NCBI RefSeq assembly: GCF_033100395.1
Contig: NZ_JAWLVJ010000006.1
Location: 132,426-196,425, forward strand
Direction: 5' to 3'
DNA length: 64,000 bases
Source: Terasakiella sp033100395
Lineage (GTDB): Bacteria > Pseudomonadota > Alphaproteobacteria > Rhodospirillales > Terasakiellaceae
Positions within the stretch are counted from its first letter, which is position 1; each line of letters begins with the position of its first letter. This document shows positions 7,941 through 15,926 of the stretch, one piece after another. Made by a program: the position numbers and the translations under genes. The notes under the pieces were generated by a model that worked only from the letters and a program-made list of their open reading frames with translations, searched no databases and was not told where the DNA came from.

Positions 7941-9716
7941 ATGGATTTAACAACACTTACGTATATCTTTGTGGGCGGCTCTTTTGCGCTTTACTTTGGT
8001 ATCGCTATCTGGGCCAAAGCGGGCTCTACTGGTGAATTTTACGCTGCGGGTCGCGGTGTACACCCAGTAGCTAACGGTATGGCTACGGCTGCTGACTGGA
8101 TGTCTGCGGCTTCATTTATCTCAATGGCTGGCTTGATCGCCTTTAAAGGTTACGACGCATCTATCTTCCTGATGGGTTGGACTGGCGGTTACGTGCTTCT
8201 GGCACTTCTGTTGGCACCTTACCTGCGTAAATTCGGCAAATTCACTGTGCCGGAATTCGTTGGTGATCGTTTCTATTCTAGCACTGCACGCGTTGTTGCC
8301 GTTGTTTGCTTGATCGTAGCGTCTATTACTTACGTTATTGGTCAGGTTAAAGGTATCGGTGTTGCATTCGGTCGCTTCCTGGAAGTTGACTACGCAACTG
8401 GCCTGATCATCGGTATGGTAACCGTAGCATTCTACGCTGTATTGGGTGGCATGAAGGGTGTAACTTACACTCAGATCGCTCAGTACTGTGTACTGATCTG
8501 TGCTTACACAGTTCCTGCTGTCTTCATCTCTTTGAACCTCACGGGTTCCCCTCTGCCACAAATCGGTCTGTTCTCTGACACAGACGGTGGCGTTGCGATG
8601 CTGACGAAACTGGACCAGGTTATCACTGACCTCGGCTTTGCTGAATATACCGCACAAAAGGGCGGAATGATGAACATGCTGTTCTACACATTCTCTCTGA
8701 TGATCGGTACAGCTGGTTTGCCACACGTAATCATTCGCTTCTTCACAGTACCTAAAGTGCGCGACGCACGTGCGTCTGCGGGTTGGGCACTGGTCTTCAT
8801 CGCGATCCTGTACACAACTGCTCCTGCTGTTGGTGCTATGGCTCGCCTGAACCTGATGAACGCGATCCAAGTTGGCGAAGTTGGTGCACCTGATGGCAAC
8901 CTCGTTTATGACGAGCGTCCACAATGGTTCAAGAACTGGGAAGCTACTGGCCTGTTGAAGTTTGAAGATAAAAACGGCGACGGCAAGATCCAGTACTACA
9001 ACGACAAAAACAAAGAATTCGCTGCTAAAGCTGAAGCTTGGGGCTGGAAAGGCAACGAGATGGTTAAGGTTGACCGTGATATCATGGTACTTGCCAACCC
9101 TGAAGTTGCTCAACTTCCTAACTGGGTAATCGCACTTGTTGCGGCTGGTGGTCTTGCGGCTGCCCTGTCAACTGCTGCGGGTCTGCTTCTGGCGATTTCT
9201 TCTGCGGTTTCACACGATCTGCTGAAATCCACATTCATGCCTGAGATCTCTGAGAAACAGGAACTGATGTGGGCTCGTATTTCCATGATTGGTGCGATCA
9301 TCTTGGCTGGTTACTTCGGTCTGAACCCTCCAGGCTTTGCTGCACAAACAGTGGCTCTGGCGTTCGGTCTGGCAGCTTCTTCTATCTTCCCTGTACTGAT
9401 GATGGGTATCTTCTCCAAGAAGATGAACAGCGCTGGTGCAATCGCGGGTATGGCTGCTGGTATCGGTTCTACACTGTTGTACATCTTCTCCTACAAAGGT
9501 TTCTTCTTCATCAAAGGTACTGAGTTGATGGCGAACACACCTGCTAACCACTTGTTCGGTATTTCACCGGAAGCATTTGGTACAGTTGGTGCGATCATTA
9601 ACTTCGCAGTCGCGTTCATCGTCATGAACATGACTGCTCCGGTTCCTGCTGAAATCGAAGCTATGGTTGAAGACATTCGTATCCCTAAAGGTGCGGGTGC
9701 AGCTCAAGACCACTAA
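7941..9716 (+). CDS. Sodium:solute symporter large subunit, VC_2705/ActP-like
   Basis: This 591-residue inner-membrane transporter of the SSS family has about 13 hydrophobic segments. The N-terminal FYAAGRGVHPVANGMATAADWMSAASF motif region of acetate/solute symporters is clear. The paired DUF4212 gene identifies the VC_2705 subfamily; short-chain carboxylates such as acetate are likely substrates. A soluble insert at about residues 320-385 holds an EF-hand-like loop (DKNGDGKIQYYND, residues 343-355). Codon use is strongly biased (CTG, GGT, GCT, GTA, AAC), unlike most neighbours and as expected for a highly expressed gene. A good terminator follows. Confidence 0.92.
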   Translation: MDLTTLTYIFVGGSFALYFGIAIWAKAGSTGEFYAAGRGVHPVANGMATAADWMSAASFISMAGLIAFKGYDASIFLMGWTGGYVLLALLLAPYLRKFGKFTVPEFVGDRFYSSTARVVAVVCLIVASITYVIGQVKGIGVAFGRFLEVDYATGLIIGMVTVAFYAVLGGMKGVTYTQIAQYCVLICAYTVPAVFISLNLTGSPLPQIGLFSDTDGGVAMLTKLDQVITDLGFAEYTAQKGGMMNMLFYTFSLMIGTAGLPHVIIRFFTVPKVRDARASAGWALVFIAILYTTAPAVGAMARLNLMNAIQVGEVGAPDGNLVYDERPQWFKNWEATGLLKFEDKNGDGKIQYYNDKNKEFAAKAEAWGWKGNEMVKVDRDIMVLANPEVAQLPNWVIALVAAGGLAAALSTAAGLLLAISSAVSHDLLKSTFMPEISEKQELMWARISMIGAIILAGYFGLNPPGFAAQTVALAFGLAASSIFPVLMMGIFSKKMNSAGAIAGMAAGIGSTLLYIFSYKGFFFIKGTELMANTPANHLFGISPEAFGTVGAIINFAVAFIVMNMTAPVPAEIEAMVEDIRIPKGAGAAQDH

Positions 9717-9750
9717 GATTTATCTTGGTCTTAAGTGAACCACTTTAAAA

Positions 9751-9786
9751 GGCGGGTCCTGCTCTGGCAGGGCCCGCTTTTTTATT
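9751..9786 (+). terminator. Rho-independent terminator of the symporter operon
   Basis: A GC-rich stem (GCGGGTCCTGC against GCAGGGCCCGC, one G-T pair) with a four-base loop is followed by a run of T. It ends the DUF4212-symporter transcript before the regulatory gene at 9898. Confidence 0.85.
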
Positions 9787-9897
9787 GTTTTAACTATGAG
9801 TTATGTGCATATCGGATAAGATAGGGTTGCGTTTGACTTTTGGTCTGAAAAGCACCATGATCCTGACAAAATTATATCAGTTGGACGGGGGTCTTTA

Positions 9898-11754
9898 ATG
9901 GATATTGAACTGATCGAGATACGGGACTTTTTGAAGGTCCACCACCCTTTTGACCTATTGCCGGAAGAGGCACTGGAAGCATTGCCGACATCTATCGAAG
10001 TGCGCTATGCACGTCGTGGGACGGTGATGTTTGAACCGGGCGAAGAAAATAACTTCCTGTGGGTGGTGCGCACAGGCGCGATTGAAACCATCGACCCGGA
10101 CGGCAACCTGCTTGCTCGCCTGTCAGAAGGGGAATGTTTCGGGGTTCGCGCGATCTTACGCGGCATGGCGGTGAACCGCTGTGAAGCCATTGAAGATAGC
10201 CTGCTGTATCTGTTGCCTGTGGAAGAATTTAACCGCCTGCGTGACAATCACCCGCAATTTGCCTTTTTCTTTGCGCCCATGGGCGCGGATCGTCTGCGCA
10301 GTGCGCGGGAACATTCCAAGTCCGATGGCAATAACGATGACATGGGTCTGGTGACTACCAAGGTGCGCGATCTGCTGCGCCGTAAGAAACCGGTCACTAT
10401 TGGCCCGGATGCGTCCATTCAGCAAGCGGCAGGTAAAATGTCTGATGAAGGTGTTTCCTGCCTGCTGGTCGATCAAGGCGATGATCTGGTCGGAATTGTC
10501 ACTGACAAAGATTTGCGCAACCGGGTTGTGGCGCAGGGTCTGGATATTTCTAAACCGCTTCGTGACATTATGACGGAAAATCCGATCTGCATTGATGCGG
10601 AAGATTATCTGTTTGATGCCATGCTGTTGATGTCACAAAAGAACATCCGTCACTTGCCGGTGATGGATAATGGCAAGCCAGCGGGCGTGATTACCAACAG
10701 CAATATCGTGCAGCAGCAATCCACATCCATGGTCTATCTGGTTGGTGATATTTACAAACGTAAAACAATCGAAGGATTGCAGGGCGTTGTGAAGCAGGTC
10801 CCGACCATGGTGATGAACCTGGTGAACGGTGGGGCGACAGCGCACAACATCGGCCATGTGGTCTCTACCGTGACCGATGCCATCGCCACACGCCTGTTGC
10901 AAATGGCAGAAGAAAAACTGGGCGAGGCCCCGATCCCTTATGCCTGGATTGTGATGGGATCAGAAGCGCGTCATGAACAGACGGCCCTTTCAGATCAGGA
11001 CAACGGCATTATCCTGGATGACAGTTACGATGAAGCCACACATGGGCAGTATTTCCGTGATCTGGCGAAGTTCGTCTGTGATGGCTTGAATGCCTGTGGT
11101 TATGTCTATTGCCCGGGTGATGTGATGGCGACCAACGATAAATGGCGCCAGCCCCTGTCGCAGTGGAAGAAATATTTTGCCAAATGGATCGATGCGCCGG
11201 AACCGGAAGCCTTGATGCTGTCCAGTATCTTCTTTGATATGCGCAGTCTGCACGGCGAAGCTGACCTGTACAAAGAACTGCGCAAGTTCGTGGTGGAAAA
11301 ATCAACGGGCAACCGTATCTTCCTGTCCTTTATGGCGGGCAATGCGCTGTCGCACCAGCCACCGCTTGGTTTCTTCAAGAACTTCGTTCTGATCCGCGGT
11401 GGGGAACATGACCATACGTTTGATCTGAAGCATAATGGCGTGGTGCCGATCATTGATTTAGCCCGCACCTACTCACTGGATGTGGGCCTTTATGAGGTCA
11501 ATACCGAAGAACGTCTGAAAGCAGCGGTCGAACATAAGGTGATTTCTCAGGAAGGGGCGGACGATCTGCTGGATGCGCTTGAATTTATCAGCATCACGCG
11601 CTTGCGCCATCAGGCACAGCAAATTCAGCGCGGTGAGAAAGCGGATAACTTCATGGCACCGGAAGATATGTCCAACTTTGAACGCAACCACCTAAAAGAT
11701 GCGTTCAATGTGGTGAAGACCATGCAGTCGGCTTTGGCCTCGCATTACACATAA
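9898..11754 (+). CDS. cNMP-binding/CBS/DUF294 nucleotidyltransferase-like regulator
   Basis: The protein has 618 residues and four domains. A cyclic-nucleotide-binding beta-barrel spans about 15-135. Two CBS domains lie at about 155-275 (VGIVTDKDLRNRV, HLPVMDNGKPAGVITNSN). The DUF294 nucleotidyltransferase-like domain is at about 320-460, with MGSEARHEQTALSDQDNG, including the GS..R and DQD residues of that fold. DUF294_C forms the rest. Proteins of this architecture usually accompany DUF4212 symporters and are thought to regulate uptake in response to nucleotides. That role is inferred from context here. The exonuclease gene follows 21 bp later, so these two are probably cotranscribed. Confidence 0.9.
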   Translation: MDIELIEIRDFLKVHHPFDLLPEEALEALPTSIEVRYARRGTVMFEPGEENNFLWVVRTGAIETIDPDGNLLARLSEGECFGVRAILRGMAVNRCEAIEDSLLYLLPVEEFNRLRDNHPQFAFFFAPMGADRLRSAREHSKSDGNNDDMGLVTTKVRDLLRRKKPVTIGPDASIQQAAGKMSDEGVSCLLVDQGDDLVGIVTDKDLRNRVVAQGLDISKPLRDIMTENPICIDAEDYLFDAMLLMSQKNIRHLPVMDNGKPAGVITNSNIVQQQSTSMVYLVGDIYKRKTIEGLQGVVKQVPTMVMNLVNGGATAHNIGHVVSTVTDAIATRLLQMAEEKLGEAPIPYAWIVMGSEARHEQTALSDQDNGIILDDSYDEATHGQYFRDLAKFVCDGLNACGYVYCPGDVMATNDKWRQPLSQWKKYFAKWIDAPEPEALMLSSIFFDMRSLHGEADLYKELRKFVVEKSTGNRIFLSFMAGNALSHQPPLGFFKNFVLIRGGEHDHTFDLKHNGVVPIIDLARTYSLDVGLYEVNTEERLKAAVEHKVISQEGADDLLDALEFISITRLRHQAQQIQRGEKADNFMAPEDMSNFERNHLKDAFNVVKTMQSALASHYT

Positions 11755-11775
11755 GAAAAACGGAGAATATGACTT

Positions 11776-12474
11776 ATGTGGAAACGCCTTTTTGGTCCTG
11801 ATCTGCGTCGTGAATGGTATCTGATCCGCATGCCGGACGGTCCCATGAAAGAATATTACAGAAAACCAATTCCCTGGCCGGAAACGGATTATCGGGAATT
11901 GGAATATCTTTGTATCGATCTGGAACTGACAGGTCTGAACCCGGAAAAAGATGAAATCCTCAGCATCGGCTTTGCTCCGATTGTGAAGGAGAATGTGGTC
12001 CTGTCTGAGTCCGCCCACTATCTGGTTAAACCGTCCAGTGATCTGCCAGAAGATTCCGTGATCGTGCATGGGCTGACCGATGACCGTCTGGCTGAAGCTG
12101 AACCATTGGAAGAAATTCTGCCCCATGTGTTGCTGGCCTTGTCCGGTCGCGTTCTTTTGGCCCACCATGCGCCCATTGAAATCGGCTTTTTGAATGCGGC
12201 GTGTGAGCGGATTTACGGCTATCCGCTGCTGACCCGTGCGGTTGATACGCTGGAACTTGAAAAGCGCAACCGTCAGCAGCGAAACCAGCCTTTGGATGGG
12301 GGCGTGTTGCGTCTGGCTAAAGCGCGGGAAGTCTATAATCTACCGCGTTATCGCGCCCATAACGCCCTTGTGGATGCCGTGGCCTCCGGGGAGCTTTTCC
12401 TTGCCCAGGCCGCCCATAAAGCGTCCAAGGGGGAACAGATTACGCTGCGTGAATTAATGTTTCGAAATAAATAG
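11776..12474 (+). CDS. DEDDh-type 3'-5' exonuclease (DnaQ/PolC-epsilon-like)
   Basis: This 232-residue protein has the three exonuclease motifs. Exo I is CIDLELTGLNPEKDEILSIG near residue 50 (Asp and Glu metal ligands), Exo II is LLAHHAPIEIGFLN near 130, and Exo III is RAHNALVDAVASGE near 193 (His and Asp). It resembles the proofreading subunit of DNA polymerase III, but the gene belongs to the conserved symporter/CBS-DUF294 neighbourhood, so it is not the main dnaQ. Its substrate, DNA or RNA, is unknown. It may act with the upstream nucleotidyltransferase-like protein. Confidence 0.9.
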   Translation: MWKRLFGPDLRREWYLIRMPDGPMKEYYRKPIPWPETDYRELEYLCIDLELTGLNPEKDEILSIGFAPIVKENVVLSESAHYLVKPSSDLPEDSVIVHGLTDDRLAEAEPLEEILPHVLLALSGRVLLAHHAPIEIGFLNAACERIYGYPLLTRAVDTLELEKRNRQQRNQPLDGGVLRLAKAREVYNLPRYRAHNALVDAVASGELFLAQAAHKASKGEQITLRELMFRNK

Positions 12475-12564
12475 GCGTTTCATCGGTCAAAACATTGACA
12501 AACCCACAGTTTTCCAGCATTTTCAGGCACCTTGTCGTGATCTCTGGATAAAGAAGATTTTCCC

Positions 12565-13080
12565 ATGTGGACAGTATTGACAGCCATCTGTTTGGCCGCC
12601 CTTGTTTGTGGACCTGTTTGGGCGATTGCCCGTTTTCTGCGCGTCCCACTTCCCAAGTTCGTTCTGCCCATGCTGGCCGGGATTACGCTGTTTAGCTACA
12701 ATATCTATATGAGCTACAGCTGGATTGACCGTATGATCGATTCCTACGACACCGAAATCGTGGTGCTGAAGGAATATCGCAGCAAAAGCTTCTTTATGCC
12801 CTGGACTATTATTGTCCCGCGTGTCTCCCATTTCATCGCGGCCAATACCAAGCAGGAACCGGAACAGATTGCAGGCACAAACATCTTGCATGCGCCATTG
12901 GTTGCTATGCAGGAACATGTGGACCCGTTGAACCTGTCTGCCTTCATCAAATGTGAAGAAAAACTGGTTTCAGTCCAGCCGCTGGAACAGGTGGCAAAGG
13001 CTGAAAACCCACTGGATGTGGCGCAGTGGACACCGGGTTCAGAATTTCCGTACGTGATGGATTATTTCTGTAAAGGCTGA
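12565..13080 (+). CDS. Uncharacterised membrane-anchored protein
   Basis: The protein has 171 residues and I do not recognise the family. Two hydrophobic segments lie at about residues 2-22 (LTAICLAALVCGPVWAIA) and 30-50 (KFVLPMLAGITLFSYNIYM), followed by a soluble domain of about 120 residues. Two cysteines occur in the soluble part (CEE near 132 and the last-but-two residue). The gene stands alone between the exonuclease and the convergent hemerythrin gene, with 90 bp upstream in which no clear promoter is visible. Confidence 0.6.
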   Translation: MWTVLTAICLAALVCGPVWAIARFLRVPLPKFVLPMLAGITLFSYNIYMSYSWIDRMIDSYDTEIVVLKEYRSKSFFMPWTIIVPRVSHFIAANTKQEPEQIAGTNILHAPLVAMQEHVDPLNLSAFIKCEEKLVSVQPLEQVAKAENPLDVAQWTPGSEFPYVMDYFCKG

Positions 13081-13082
13081 TT

Positions 13083-13478
13083 TTAGGCAGCCGTGATCTG
13101 ACTGTCATGGCGGATTACATGTTCAATGATCAGATGTTTCAGACAGGTGATGTAAGGCATCATGTCGTCTGTTTCAATGGCGTTGGACAGTTCGATACTT
13201 AGTTCTTTGGCATCCCCCAGCAATTGCTGATGGATCAGCGCGTGATTTTCCAGGTCATCATAGTCAATGCTGGCCATGATTTCTTCTTCTTCGCGGAAGT
13301 GCTTTTCCACTTTTTCAATCAGGGTGATGAACTTTTTCAGGATTAGATCGACTTTGGCGCCGGACTGGCTGAGGTCAACAAAATCATTGAAACTTTCAAA
13401 CAGGCCAGCATGCGCCTGATCAATCTCAGGGATGCCGATTTCGTATATGTCCTGCCAGTCAGTTTGCATGGGGTCCGT
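13083..13478 (-). CDS. Bacteriohemerythrin (second of a tandem pair)
   Basis: From the ATG at 13478 this gives 131 residues, the usual length for single-domain bacteriohemerythrins. A GTG at 13541 would add 21 residues with no family resemblance. The di-iron ligands are visible as IDQAH, HFREEEEIM, HALIHQ and HLIIEH..RHD. Such proteins bind oxygen reversibly at a non-heme iron pair. A second, different hemerythrin gene lies immediately upstream on the same strand. Confidence 0.85.
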   Translation of the reverse strand, partial: TDPMQTDWQDIYEIGIPEIDQAHAGLFESFNDFVDLSQSGAKVDLILKKFITLIEKVEKHFREEEEIMASIDYDDLENHALIHQQLLGDAKELSIELSNAIETDDMMPYITCLKHLIIEHVIRHDSQITAA

Positions 13479-13573
13479 CACGCTTACTTTGTTGTTTTTT
13501 AGACGGTAGCACACTTTAAAAATGTGGCAACCGATAACCACAAGAAAACGTGATAAAATACATATGTATGCTG

Positions 13574-13984
13574 TTAAACGTCACGCATAACGAATTCTTT
13601 GATCTTCAGGTCTTGTTCGACCATATGTTTTACGACCAGGGCGCGCAGGAAGTTAACTGACGGCAAAGTATCTTTGGCGGAGTTCGCTGCTTTTAGTTCT
13701 TCCAGAATCCCGGCGGCATCGGCACACAGGTTGGCATGATGCTGTTTATGTTCGATATAGCCTTTATAGCCGATGTTCAGCATGACCTTTTCTTCAAAGG
13801 CGAAATGACGTACGACCTCGTCAATCACTCCTTGAAACATCTCACATAACTTGTCTGTCGGCTCTTCGGCATTGATGGCATCAACAAATTCGTTGAAGGC
13901 TTCGATAAGAACCTTATGGTCGTTATCAATGGACCGTAACTCAGTCGTGAGTTTATCGTTCCACGTTACTTTTTTCGACGGCAC
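13574..13984 (-). CDS. Bacteriohemerythrin (first of a tandem pair)
   Basis: This 136-residue protein is of the hemerythrin family. Iron-binding motifs run in order: WNDKLTTELRSIDNDH, HFAFEEKVM, HKQHHANL and HMVEQD. The Trp near the N-terminus is typical of bacteriohemerythrins. It is clearly divergent in sequence from the gene at 13083, so the pair is an old duplication or two separate acquisitions. dusA lies 58 bp upstream on the same strand, which is probably incidental. A role in oxygen delivery, oxygen sensing or iron storage is inferred from the family. Confidence 0.88.
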   Translation of the reverse strand: MPSKKVTWNDKLTTELRSIDNDHKVLIEAFNEFVDAINAEEPTDKLCEMFQGVIDEVVRHFAFEEKVMLNIGYKGYIEHKQHHANLCADAAGILEELKAANSAKDTLPSVNFLRALVVKHMVEQDLKIKEFVMRDV

Positions 13985-14042
13985 ACGCTTTATCTTTCTT
14001 GAATGGAATTAATCGAAAGTATAGGTGGGCAGGCTGTCCCAA

Positions 14043-15074
14043 TCAAGAGTTTTGCAGTTCAGTGAATGTTTTATTTTGGGCTTCGACCAAGGCGGCGGCC
14101 TGCGTGATGATGTCGGCCTGCGCATCATTTAAAAACATATGTTCACTCAGATAGCGACGCCAGGCTTTTGCCCCGCGCAACCCCTGAAACAACCCAAACA
14201 GATGTTTCGCCATATGACGCACATACACATCATTGGCAACTTGTTTTTCTACATAAGGAATGAAGTTTTCCAACGCTTTGAAACGATCAATCACGGGCTT
14301 GTCCTGCCCAAAGATCACCTGATCCGCATTTGCCATTACATAAGGGGTTTCATAAGCCGCACGGCCAATCATGACGCCATCGACTTTATCCAGATGACTT
14401 GCGGCTTCTTCCACCGTCTGGATGCCACCATTCAGAATGATCTCCAGATCAGGGAAGTCTTTTTTGATTTCATGCACGATATCATGACGCAGCGGCGGGA
14501 TTTCCCGGTTTTGTTTTGGGCTGAGGCCCTTCAGCCAGGCTTTGCGCGCATGGATGATAAAGGTCTTGCAGCCCGTCTGGGCGATGGTGTCGATGAACTT
14601 GCAGAGAAGATCATAACTGTCCAGATCATCAATCCCGATGCGATGCTTGACCGTTACATCAACGTCACTTACATCCTGCATGGCCTTGATACAGTCAGCC
14701 ACCAGATCAGGTTCCGCCATTAAGCAGGCCCCAAACCGCCCGGCAGAGACCCGATCACTTGGGCAGCCACAGTTCAGATTGACCTCATCATAGCCCCAAT
14801 CATTGGCGATCTTGGTACATTGCACCAGTTGGTCACGATCACTGCCGCCCAGCTGCAGGGCGATGGGATGTTCAATTTCGTTATAATCCAGAAACCGCCC
14901 AGGCCCATCCTTGCCAAAGATAATCGCTGGGGCGACCACCATTTCCGTATAAAGCAAGGTCTCTTTCGTCAGCCCGCGCATAAACACCCGCTGATGCCGA
15001 TCCGTCCACTCCATCATCGGGGCGACAGAGAGGCGACGGTCAATTTTCTTGGTGGTGTTCGTTTGTTCAGACAC
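14043..15074 (-). CDS. dusA: tRNA-dihydrouridine synthase DusA
   Basis: This 343-residue FMN enzyme reduces uridines (U20/U20a) in the D-loop of tRNA. The N-terminal TIM barrel begins RRLSVAPMMEWTDRHQR, the DusA form of the FMN-binding start. The catalytic cysteine is in NLNCGCPSDRV near residue 100. KHRIGIDD and FIIHARKAWLKGLSPKQNR complete the active site, and NGGIQ plus MIGRAAYE bind phosphate. Length and motifs favour DusA over DusB or DusC. The short spacer to the divergent GNAT gene holds both promoters. Confidence 0.94.
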   Translation of the reverse strand: MSEQTNTTKKIDRRLSVAPMMEWTDRHQRVFMRGLTKETLLYTEMVVAPAIIFGKDGPGRFLDYNEIEHPIALQLGGSDRDQLVQCTKIANDWGYDEVNLNCGCPSDRVSAGRFGACLMAEPDLVADCIKAMQDVSDVDVTVKHRIGIDDLDSYDLLCKFIDTIAQTGCKTFIIHARKAWLKGLSPKQNREIPPLRHDIVHEIKKDFPDLEIILNGGIQTVEEAASHLDKVDGVMIGRAAYETPYVMANADQVIFGQDKPVIDRFKALENFIPYVEKQVANDVYVRHMAKHLFGLFQGLRGAKAWRRYLSEHMFLNDAQADIITQAAALVEAQNKTFTELQNS

Positions 15075-15173
15075 GGCAGGGTTTCCTGAAAGAGCAATTG
15101 GGCTATATTGATCAGGCTGTATTTAGTTCTTCTTGGCAGAAAAAGAAACATTTTTTGGAGTCTGTGCGTTTTT

Positions 15174-15653
15174 ATGGCTGACGTTCGTTTCGTTTCCCTC
15201 AATGACATCCCTAAAGAAAAGATCATCTCCTTGATGAATGATCCGTTGGTGGGCGAACAACTTCCTTTGCTGCAAGGCGGGTTCTCTACGGCTGACTGTG
15301 AAGCTTTCCTCACCGTCAAGCAAAAGCTCTGGGACGATCATGGCTATGGGCCGTGGGCGTTTGTGATTGACGGGGAATTTGCGGGATGGGGCGGGTTGCA
15401 GGAAGAAGAAGGCGAGGCGGATTTCGCCCTTGTGCTGGACCCTCGGTTCTGGGGATGTGGACTGCGCATCTTCAGGAAAGTGTGTGATCAGGCCTTTGAG
15501 GAGATGAAGCTTGCGGCCATAACGATCCTGTTGCCGCCCAGCCGGAAGAATACCAGGGCAGTGTTGCGTATGGGATTTGTTGAGGATCGCCCGCTGAGTG
15601 TTGCGGGCGAGACCTTTCGACGGTTTCGCCTGGAAAAACCTAATCCAGTCTGA
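15174..15653 (+). CDS. GNAT-family N-acetyltransferase
   Basis: From ATG 15174 (GGAG upstream) this is a 159-residue protein. A longer frame from a TTG at 15108 lacks support. The GNAT fold shows as GPWAFVIDGEFAGWGGLQEEEGEADFALVLDP, with the acetyl-CoA loop region at RFWGCGLRIFRKV and NTRAVLRMGF. It resembles the RimJ/RimL-like acetyltransferase_3 group, whose substrates range from ribosomal proteins to small molecules; the substrate here is unknown. The 3' end overlaps the end of the convergent dodecin gene by 14 bases. Confidence 0.8.
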   Translation: MADVRFVSLNDIPKEKIISLMNDPLVGEQLPLLQGGFSTADCEAFLTVKQKLWDDHGYGPWAFVIDGEFAGWGGLQEEEGEADFALVLDPRFWGCGLRIFRKVCDQAFEEMKLAAITILLPPSRKNTRAVLRMGFVEDRPLSVAGETFRRFRLEKPNPV

Positions 15654-15846
15654 AGCCGACTTTCATAACCACCTGATAATGGCCGACCTTGCCATCGATC
15701 ACATGGCCGCGTGTTTCTGTGACTTCGAACCAGTCGATATGTTTCAAGCTGGCGGATGCCTTTGCGAGTGCGGTTTCAATGGCATCTTCAATGCTGGTTT
15801 TGGAAGAGCCAACGATTTCTACTTTTTTATAAACATGATCTGACAT
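15640..15846 (-). CDS. Dodecin flavin-binding protein
   Basis: This 68-residue protein matches the dodecin family along its whole length. VYKKVEIVGSSKTSIEDAI is the first strand and helix, WFEVTETRGHV carries the Trp that stacks on flavin, and GHYQVVMKVGFRLD is the last strand. Dodecins assemble into hollow dodecamers that store or buffer flavins. The gene is monocistronic and its tail overlaps the tail of the GNAT gene. Confidence 0.93.
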   Translation of the reverse strand: MSDHVYKKVEIVGSSKTSIEDAIETALAKASASLKHIDWFEVTETRGHVIDGKVGHYQVVMKVGFRLD

Positions 15847-15926
15847 GATTAACCCCTTAATTTAATTCACAGATATTGGTCTGTTATGTAAGATATGGGG
15901 CGGCTGAAGAGGAATGCTTGTAAAAA

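Noticed and set aside
8121..9113. A 330-codon open frame antisense to the symporter gene
   Set aside because: It is fully inside a gene with strong family match and highly biased codons, which leaves the opposite frame open by chance. Its product is low in structure-like pattern and has no family resemblance.
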